Below, piece by piece: positions 55,528-64,000 of a DNA stretch of 64,000 nucleotides (position 1 is the first letter of the stretch; each line of letters starts with the position of its first letter). The notes below the pieces were generated by a model. That model made no database searches, was not told where the DNA came from, and saw only the letters and a program-made list of their open reading frames with translations. Source of the DNA: Pseudoscleropodium purum (lineage: Eukaryota > Streptophyta > Bryopsida > Hypnales > Brachytheciaceae); the NCBI GenBank assembly GCA_963969395.1, contig OZ017803.1, forward strand, positions 3,534,001 to 3,598,000, given 5' to 3'. The position numbers were made by a program, and so were the translations under genes.

Positions 55528-58500
55528 CTAGAAAGGAGGGACATCAATAAGGGGTGCCGTTCCAAAGTGCCGATGGTTTTGATCCCCCTTGTTGACGAGA
55601 GTGATTCCCAGCGCCGGTAGCTGATGTATAAGAGTAGTTTCCAGCTCGGAGGCCACACTTTTGTTGGAAACAATCAGATACAAAAATGGGGCATCTGCTA
55701 ACGTTGAGCGATGCTGTCGAACTCTCCCTGTGAGATTGTCGGACTGGCCCACGTAAAACCTCCCATCAGGTCTCTGCAACAAGTACACACAGGAATGCAT
55801 GGTGGTCGAAGGAGGAGGCAGTTGCCGTGGACCAATGAATGAGCAAGTAGAAGAATTTCTCTCTCCCAACTCCAGCAGCTTCTTCTTGCAAATACTGCTG
55901 AAAATCTCCATGTGGTCCAGAAGTTCTTTTCTCGGCTTCACGGTTATCACTGTTTTGACCTCAGGCAGTGGAGAACTGAAGATAACCGACTCTTCAACAA
56001 CATTTTGAGCCTCATTTGCTCCATTTTCAACCAAGCTGCTATCAGGTGATACTTCCTCTGAATTCCCAAATAGATTACTTTTCTTCGACTCTAAAGTTTC
56101 CCTGTAGATTTCGATGGCTCGCTGTACAACACTGTCAGGAACGCCTTCTTTCATTGCCACCTCAAACGCCAGGCTCTCACGACAAGCACCATCAACGAGT
56201 TTCCAAGTGGGCTCAATATGGCCGTCAACGTCCTTGACGCCCATGGATTTTTGGACAACATTGCGTACTCGAAGCTTCATGTCCAGGAGGTCGTGTAAAT
56301 GAGTTGAAAGAATGCCAAGGCAGCCAATGCGGTCAAGCGATTCAATCACACTAGCTGCAATGGCTGTGCCCTTTTGGACCTCGGTTCCCCTACACAGCTC
56401 ATCGATTAAGAGCAGACTTCTGGATGTTGCATCAGCCAATATCGTCCGTAGCTCTGTCATTTCCTGGAAGTTTGCGTGGGCGTGCCAACAATTAATATCA
56501 ACTGCAAAATCTTAACTCCGAAGTGGCCAAGTAAAAATTCAAGAACTACTTTGGAGGCTATAGTCGATTATTGCAATTTTCAAAACATCTTTCTATGGTT
56601 AAATATGTATGAGTTCTTATTTCTATTGGTACACTTTGTTACCTTCCTTAAAAACTTCCGAGCTGATTCGTTTGAGTCGTATAGATATGGAAGTAGACAA
56701 TTTAGGCCATTCGGTTACTAAGTTTATTTCATTAAATTCGAAGATTCTGTGAAGAAAGATGGTTCAGTACCCTCTGCCTACCATGCCATTAGGTCAGAAA
56801 AGGAATGGAAAAATTAACTAGGCTTCAATTCTCAATCTTACAACTCAAAAAGGATAGAGCACCAAAAATTCAGTACCATTTGGAAAGAACTCTTGTTGTC
56901 CGCTGGACTGTCCGTAGACATCATGCGAAGCATAACAGCATCCAACCTGGGCACCACCGCTTTGCGTGCTGGAACCATTAGACCGCACACTGACAACAAT
57001 GCCGCTGCACTAATCGATCGCAAAAGGCTTGATTTTCCACCACCGTTAGGACCCGAAAGCAAGAACATGGACTCCAATTCTATTGTATTTGGCTCGGCTT
57101 GCTCACACACTGGATCCTTCCAGTAAGGAATCAGATCTTCCAGTAGCAATGGCCTGAACATGCCAAACGAACACAATTGAATTAGGCCCTACAGATACAG
57201 GAGAAAAAGCAATCGAATTAGACTCTGAAGTTGCAAAATGGACTGAGCATTTTGGTCCAAGAAACTAGTCTGCTTAGGAAGCAAAATAGCTTCAGATGCA
57301 AGATGCAGTGATGATGATCTAAGGGCATACGAAACTGTACGCAACAATAAACTGACGCAAAGCAAAGAAACCTCATCAGTCTCATAGCGAGTAAATGCAT
57401 TTGTGATCTGGGAAACTTGATCTTAACGCTGCAGTCATTTAGTACAACTGCTGTATGTCAACTCTTATAACATGATACATTCAGAGTGGCAAAGCAATAC
57501 AGCAATTGCTAGAGCGAAAGTCGGGGCAAGGATACACATACCCTGGAGAATTCTGCTGGTTAGAACCTGATGAAACGAGCGTCGGGAAAACCCAGTTCCG
57601 TCTGCTTCCTTCACTCACATGCAAGCAGAGAGACTTGGCAATGATCGACAACACCGATACAAAAATAATTGCATTCAGTTTCACCTTCACCTCTTCTGCC
57701 AAGTCTCGGAGAAGTTGAAAAACAGCACTTTTTGCTCTCTCAACCGCTGCCCTGTATCTAGTCAGAGCATCTTCCACCCGACTGGTTGTCCACCATTCCT
57801 CACCGGCCTTTTTTCCCTTCCCATCATAAGCGGAAATCAATAGTTTCATTTCTGCTTCACCTGGAGTATCACCCCACACGGTGGGTCGAAAGTTCTTGCC
57901 CTTAAACCACACAGACTGACTGTCACATCTGTAATAGATTTCACCTCTCCGACCTCCAAGTCCACCCCCCAGCGGTTTCTGGTACCCCTTTACGCAGTGA
58001 ACTATGGGAACGAAATCAGTACACACAGCATTTGAAAGCTCCATTGCTGCTTTCTCAACTTCGGAAAATTCAGCTTCGGCGTGTGATCGTTTCACCCGGC
58101 CCCTCCAGGAATGTTCCAAGTCCCGGAAAAATTCATCAGGAATATTTTCATCACTGCTTACATTCTGGTCGGGGTCTCTCTCGCTGGCAAGTACATTGCC
58201 AATCCTGCTTGCCAGGAATTTACAATCATCCACTAATTGCTTTCGCTCTATATGAATACCTGAATCACAGAATCATTTACGAAATCCTCAATACCAGTAC
58301 TGTAATAAAAAGACGAAGTAAAAACTGCTTACAGACTATCATCTGTCTCTTTGGGTGTTAAACAGTCAATTTGGATGCATTGTATTCGACGTTGAAACCA
58401 AGTAAAGCTATTCTTAACCCAGGAAGTGATAACAGCAATGATTGGCCTTGCATTTCTGGTGGAAGCAAAAATATTTAATTTGAAGTCATACCTGTGGCAA

Positions 58501-61500
58501 GCCACGTTGGATCCAAGAGGAGGTCTAAGACTTTGCTGAGCTGAGGGTCGTTATCCATGAGAAGAATATCTTCCGCTATGTTGCGCATGCGAGCAAATTC
58601 AATGTGATTCGCTTCGTGCGTCTCGATCAGCTTCATTAGCTTGGCGGCTGAGACACAGATGAAATCAGGAATGGAGCTTGTTACCTCTGCTAACAACCGG
58701 CAGGCAGCTTGTATACAGTCAGCCACCCTGTACAGAAATGAAAGCCATTAGGATTTTACCGTCATAAACGCAAAGTCACATAAAAGCCAGAAGGGCATAC
58801 TCAACCCCCATGGACATCACATATGACCCACCTACTAGATTGGCAAAGATTTTAATGCTAACAAATGCCAATTAATAGGCATAAGATTCACATAATCCTC
58901 GTGTTGAGTTAATAGTAAGTTCATGGTGCGGTGACTTCAAATAGTGTGATGTTAGCGTCCTCAGCATTAACTTGAGGCAATCATTAAGTTAACATAATCT
59001 GATCCAATGTTCGACAAAATTAACATTAATTTACCATGAATAACTTTGTAAATCTAACATAGGATCTTTTGAGATGGAGTCGCATACAGGTAACCATTGA
59101 GCACATACAAACGATGCATACAGACTAGCCTTCGAAAATATGAGCAAAAGCGTCTTCTACCACATGACTCTCTCAGAGGGGGTAACCGACTGACCTGTGA
59201 GGCGGGGGATGCAGGAGCAAGTTACGCACATATGAGGTACACAGAAAGTTTGCTTCTGGTGGTAACAACACCATCAATAAACTAGGGACACCGGCTGTAG
59301 GTAAAATCCCAATTTGTGAAGCTGTACTCACGTAGAGTGGTCTGGGCCTTTCTCCAGGAGGCACTACTATCTCCCGAAACTCCTGATCCTGTTTCAGATC
59401 AAAAAGCTCCCGAACCTTCAAGATAAGACCTTCCACCGGGTCATCGTCATACCACTCTTGTTGCTTTTTCTGACATTCCCCAAACAGCAACCCTGCAACC
59501 ATAAATTCAAAACTTCACTTAAAGATGCGACTCATTCCTGCCCGATTAGAGGCTGCAGCCACCGATCGAATTCGAGAACTGAAACTCAACGTCGACAGAA
59601 AAAATCAGAAAATCATCAACATAATAACGGACCCACATGCGCTCATAACATCGTACCAACGCATCAAATCTAGATTCATAAAAAAGGAGGGGATAACGAA
59701 AAGAATGATGCTTAAAGGGAGGAAATTCACTTTAGGAAATACTTCTACTAGATATGGATAGGTATTTAATCTGCCCTTAAGAAGCTCTAAGGCTTCACTT
59801 AAATCTTGGTTACGTGTATCCCCTAATCCTTTATGTATATCTTGAAGATTTTCTCTATGTATATCGGCCAGGTTGCTCATCTTATCAAGACTAATAACAA
59901 GAGAAGGTTGCTTATATTGACAAGTTGAGATTTCCCGGTTGAACCGGGCTCCAATATATATGATAGAACTTAACCTTCGGTCCAAGTTCGTAAAATTGCC
60001 TACATCCAGGCTCGTTTATATTCTATACGGTCCTGATGACCCCCACAGAACTCATAAATGAATTTTAAGAATCCTTCTCGGCCAAAGTTTATGAACAAAA
60101 GAATTCTAGTGGGACTCTCCCTTCTTATCTTTGCTACTCTTGCTATTGGTCTTTATATAGTTCTCAACGTTCCGCAACTCTCAAAACTCATGGTTCAGAA
60201 GATTCAGAGAATGAAAGGGGAAAGCCCTATGATAGTAGAAATTCCTCAATCCCTAGAATGGTACAATAATATATGGTTCATATTAGGTATGGGATGCGTT
60301 TGTATCTTCACCATACACGGTTTATCAAAAATTTCTACTTATGGCTTACGGAATTCTATACTATCGGGCCAGGTTTCTCTTGTTATTGGTCTTTATTGCA
60401 GATGATAAAATTTTCGATTTCCTTAAATACTCCAATAACTTTGGGTCCTCAAGTTGATCTCCCTCCAGATTCGAGAAAGAGATAGGGTACAGGACTTTTA
60501 AGACTTGCATTATCTTTCTGTCTTATCTTTCTGTCAGATAGATCTAAAGGTTCAGTTAAAGACTCATCTAAATAGAGGTCTAGCAATTTCTCATTGACGG
60601 ATTGAGCTCTCTGGGAGCTTTCCGAATTTTCTAGAATTTCTAGAATTTTCTTTAAAATCTTTACCTCGAGTGTCTGTCTATATGATAAGCCCGAAGACGA
60701 CCCAAGTTTCATTAATATACCCTCCAGATTACTCATAGTTTCTCGTAAATCACCCTCTGGGATAATAAACACATTCCCACATGAAGACCAAACCAAAGTA
60801 GCATGACGACAGCAACAACGGGCATTATACTCATATAGCTCTCATGTTGCGTTAATATTAAGTTAATGTTAGTGTACCGTATTAACTTAATGTTACTTTG
60901 ATGTTAGAGTCACTTGCATTTACTTGCTATTAGATTAGCAACTATTAAGATAAAATTTGGAAAATTTAAAGCCAACATGAACTTGACATTAATTTTAACA
61001 TTAGTATAATATTACCTTACTATTAAGAACTTTGTAAATCTAATGAGGAGATCTATTGAGATGTAGAGGAAATTTGATTACCTCCTTTGTCCCACCGGAC
61101 AATGCCTGCTATGTCCTTTCGGAGGGACCGATGCATGAACAATTGCTGACATTGTCGAGACCTTAGCTTTGCAACAACAGTCTCCTCGGTCAACGCATCT
61201 TCTACAGAGAAAGAATGCATCATCTCCAGCACGGATATCAGGCAGTAGCCTCGCGTGGAGCGTGAGATCCCCATAACAGGTACGGGTTCGGGAAACTCCA
61301 AGTCCACATCCGCACTGACTAAGCCATACACGTATGGGCTTCCTGGATGTGCATGACCTGCAACGAACCTCTCTTTCAGATGTCCTTTGGCCTGGGGACC
61401 TTGCACTTCCTCCACTATACAAACTGAGAACCCCTGGAATGTGAGCATATCAAGCGTTTGCCGAAGATTCATTATTGGACAACCTGCTCTTGGAACTGTG

Positions 61501-63060
61501 TCGGACCGAGGCGCCATAGGATTTAAATTTGCATATTCGACTAACATGCATGCATCAAATCCTACAGCTTCATAAAACTCCCCACACCTGTCAAGAGAAA
61601 CATCTACATCAGTGCTATTACTAGACAATTCGAAGCACTACAGCAAAATACTGTAACAAAGCAATACATCACAAGAGAGATAGATGAAAAATGCTGAGTT
61701 CACGTTTGCAACCCATACAATTAGTTTTTCGACAGTCAGTCAATTAGGCAAGATGAAGCTCAATCGTCACACAAAGACTGAGAATAGGTCATTCAGTTTT
61801 AGATGTCCTACTTTGAAGCAATGGCACAAAATTCAACAACCAAATCAATTAATTAAAAAGCTTACTTCATTTTGGTATTTGACTTCATATTACTTTATTT
61901 TGGTATAAGTTTCAAAAAGATCATTTGTAAAAATATGAGAAAAAGGAGATGATTATGACCTCAAAAATGAAAAAAAAATGTATCAACAAAAGTTCCACTC
62001 ATGAGACCCAATTTACCTATACATGAGAATTTCATGAGGAAACTGACGCTTCGTTTCCAATATCTCTGCATTTATCTTTCCAGACTTCAGATTCCCGTTC
62101 CGGAGATTCTCGTCCAAACCAAGAAGATTATTAAACTTCAGTTTCTTTCTCAATTCCTTCGTCACGGGCTTTGTGCAATTCTCCAGCTGCATGCCATCCC
62201 ATCTCATCAGCATGGAATAAACGATGTAAGAACGCTTCCACAATTCAGTCAAGCATCTTCAATTATGGCCTACACGTTCTCCCAATTCCAATCTATATAC
62301 ACGATTGAAAATTACAATCTCAACCACACGCTAAGATTCCATTCAAAGAAATTTATTTGATCATTGTCTTCTCATGCAAGACTTTAAAGAGTTTGGAAGG
62401 ACCGTTTCAAACAACGACCAGTGCTTAGGTTTGAAAAAGGCACCACATGACCTTAAAAATTCAATTTCAAACTCAATATCGCTCCAAATATTATGAAAAC
62501 TTGAGCTGAGCTCCATCTTCTCTTGCCTTTCCCATAAAAACTACAACTTATTCTATTCGACTACCAATCTCAGCACTTCTTATTCCGTAGATAAACCCTA
62601 AACCTCACAACGTTGCCGAAATTCTTTAACAGAGTGAGTGAGGCAAATTGAGAAGAACATGACAACAGTTCACCTTCACACGCCACCATTCGATATACTT
62701 CACGTCCGACCTCTGCAGCGTCTGGATTTCCTGCAATTTCCGTCCTTTCGAGGTCGGTCTCCCCGGACTACCCTTCTTCACAGCCTGAAAAGCACGAGGA
62801 CGCAAATGCCGCGTCGCCGGATACCGTATCGTACAAACTTGACAGTAGCGAGGAGGTAGGAATGTCAACAGCCACGGACTCTCCCTTAACCCTAGCCCAA
62901 ACATCCGGGTCCAATTCCGTGAAATGCACGGAGACTGCACGCTACTCTTGGATCCACTGAGGAAAGAAATCGGCTCTTGAAACCGCCTGGGAGATGAAAT
63001 CAACGAATGCACTGCCCGAGCCGCGGGCATGGCACTAAACCCCATGAGAATTCCCCGCAT
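55528..63060 (-). CDS. MSH1: MSH1: organellar MutS homologue with GIY-YIG domain
   Basis: Eight exons in phase give 1175 residues: 63060-62674, 62186-62017, 61587-61082, 59492-59195, 58727-58492, 58259-57542, 57153-56877, 56463-55528. MSH1 acts in mitochondria and plastids, suppressing recombination between short repeats and mismatch persistence. The first 60 residues are Arg/Ser-rich, a likely dual targeting peptide. Domain I begins in exon 2 (NNLLGLDENLRNGNLKSGK), with the mismatch-wedge motif GEFYEA at 188-193. GHAHPGSPYVYGLV and GISRSTRGYCLIS follow in exon 3. Walker A GPNGGGKS is at 806-813, Walker B LLLIDE near 881-886, and STHLHDLL downstream. The C-terminal GIY-YIG nuclease shows CVYLL at 1089 and FYVGQ near 1100, then GRVRQHR. 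The length is close to that of angiosperm MSH1 (about 1100). Intron 3 (59493-61081) holds an organelle-like insert. All key motifs are intact. Confidence 0.95.
58889..59090 (+). repeat. Repeat shared by MSH1 introns 3 and 4, copy in intron 4
   Basis: The blocks CTCGTGTTGAGTTAATAGTA and AACTTTGTAAATCTAACATA, followed by GATCTTTTGAGATGGAG, match 60838-61075 in the same order. The middle differs in length. Confidence 0.55.
59525..60835. other. Organelle- or prokaryote-like ORF block inside MSH1 intron 3
   Basis: Open frames tile this stretch unlike any other spacer in the window. Plus 59525-59761 (78 residues) contains IINIITDPHALITSYQRIKS, which resembles the N-terminus of organellar group II intron reverse transcriptases. 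Plus 59960-60061 (33 residues), 60058-60405 (115 residues, two hydrophobic segments, around LVGLSLLIFATLAIGLYIVL and WFILGMGCVCIFTIHGL) and 60402-60485 (27 residues) overlap through ATGA junctions. Minus 59985-59605 (126 residues) and 60796-60449 (115 residues) have charged helices, and 59985-59605 ends in a hydrophobic stretch. A transferred mitochondrial or plastid fragment is the simplest idea; no individual gene was identified with confidence. Confidence 0.4.
60838..61075 (+). repeat. Repeat shared by MSH1 introns 3 and 4, copy in intron 3
   Basis: Contains CTCATGTTGCGTTAATATTA and AACTTTGTAAATCTAATGAG followed by GATCTATTGAGATGTAG, collinear with 58889-59090. It contains several internal TTAATGTTA-like words and ends close to the exon 3 donor. 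Confidence 0.55.
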
Positions 63061-63541
63061 GACTCTCCTCTATCTACTCTTCAACCATCCCCAAAGCTCC
63101 TCACAAGCGCTACATTGCTAGATCATCTTTGTAAAACCTCTGTATCAAACTAGAATTCTTTGAAAAAATTGGAAAATTAGAACTCTATTGAAATCAAGAG
63201 AAGCTTTGGTGCGCACAATCAAAGGCGAATCATCGTTTCCTGGCAATGAGACCCGATCATCGTGTTCTCTTCACGCTTGAGCTTCCTGCAAACTACCGAA
63301 TGGCGAAGAGAATTGGCAACAACAAGGTGCGGAAATTGGCAAATGGACACGAGAATTGGCAACAAGTTGTCGATTCAGGTTCTGCAAGTGCAAGAGGAGC
63401 TTCGATTGCGGCGCCTGGAGCATGAATGCGCGCTGCAATTTGGACGACTGGTGGGAATCTAACTAGTAAGTAGTCCACAAGGGACTGGCCAGGGCGGGCA
63501 CTTGGCGGTGCAGATTCTTGGGGAAGGGGAAGGGGAAGGGT

Positions 63542-63550
63542 TTAGGGTTT
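63542..63550 (-). promoter_or_regulatory. Telo-box-like motif upstream of MSH1
   Basis: TTAGGGTTT on the plus strand reads AAACCCTAA on the MSH1 strand, about 480 bases upstream of its ATG. This motif is common in promoters of plant housekeeping and DNA-maintenance genes. The match is exact but short. Confidence 0.3.
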
Positions 63551-63781
63551 AAGGCCTCTGGTATCTATGAATGTGGACTGTAATCTAGAGTTTTAAGTAG
63601 ATTTTGGATACAGAGGGACTGGGGATTCTTGGTTCGTTTGAATGCCAGCCGTTGGATTGTAATCCGTTATAAAGGCGCAGATGTCATTAGCTTTTGGCGG
63701 CTGGGTGACTCCAGTACTTGTATTATATTAGAATTAATCATTGAAAATAATCATATGCGAAGAGAGAAGGAATGAGGAACA

Positions 63782-63782
63782 A

Positions 63783-63818
<36 letters not shown>
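63782..63818. repeat. (AAT)12 microsatellite
   Basis: Uninterrupted AAT trinucleotides between AAAATAAT and AACACC. Confidence 0.95.
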
Positions 63819-63819
<1 letters not shown>

Positions 63820-64000
63820 CCAGTTCCCAAATTGGAAGAGTCTTGATGCGGTTGGGGTAACTTAACTTGAGTTAGGGGCGTTTCACACATGGGCTGACCA
63901 AGTCGAGAGGTCATGGGAGTTCATGGTAAAACTTTGGGCACGAGTCCAAAGGAATGGGCAATAAATGGGTAATTCAACGGACTCTTGACAAAAGTTTGAG

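Larger units (their letters stand above)
63061..64000. other. MSH1 upstream region and window edge
   Basis: The MSH1 promoter and leader should lie here. Between 63290 and 63370 the phrase GAGAATTGGCAACAA occurs twice. An open plus frame at 63262-63462 has no recognisable domain. A telo-box-like motif and an AAT microsatellite are listed separately. Confidence 0.5.

Noticed and set aside
55799..56515. Several plus-strand frames of 62-73 codons
   Set aside because: They are antisense shadows of the long, conserved last exon of MSH1.

Overview
The window is nuclear DNA of a land plant. The genes are split by many GT–AG introns, the spacers are AT-rich and carry small DNA transposons, and one gene is MSH1, the plant-type MutS fused to GIY-YIG. 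The type I MADS gene, the CRY-DASH relic and the protein sequences would fit a bryophyte or another non-seed plant, but nothing in the sequence fixes the species. All gene models were built by eye from reading frame, splice sites and remembered family motifs. In the five main multi-exon genes the exon phases close exactly.

Layout: (1) 1-223 (-), the 5' end of an unrecognised gene cut by the window edge. (2) 2521-3639 (-), an intronless MADS-box gene with an 11-copy Asn/Gln repeat tail and an open 55-codon extension behind its stop. (3) 3.7-9.3 kb, AT-rich spacer. (4) 9.4-9.85 kb, a GC-rich mosaic of gene fragments, including a piece of the neighbouring UREG gene. (5) 9996-13772 (+), urease accessory GTPase UREG, 7 exons. 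(6) 16080-19381 (-), a plastid-type FAD/NAD(P) oxidoreductase, 4 exons. (7) 21300-22884 (-), a decayed cryptochrome-DASH pseudogene that stops beside a small transposon. (8) 23699-23847 (-), a lone exon of an unrecognised gene. (9) 25191-29777 (+), plastid N-acetyl-gamma-glutamyl-phosphate reductase (arginine synthesis), 13 exons. (10) 29.8-46.9 kb, a gene-poor stretch of transposon relics, tandem arrays and one possible pseudogene. (11) 46982-52573 (+), a PQ-loop membrane transporter, 10 exons. (12) 55528-63060 (-), MSH1, 8 exons, guarding organelle genome stability.

The genes form no operon or cluster. UREG and AGPR both belong to nitrogen metabolism, but their proximity looks accidental. 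MSH1 is expected in plastids and mitochondria, and the oxidoreductase and AGPR in plastids.

The most unusual parts are a compact block of organelle-like ORFs inside MSH1 intron 3 (about 59.5-60.8 kb), the TTAA-flanked 230-bp transposon family whose copies sit in or beside UREG and the CRY-DASH relic, and the MADS gene with its repeat tail and possible recent nonsense mutation.
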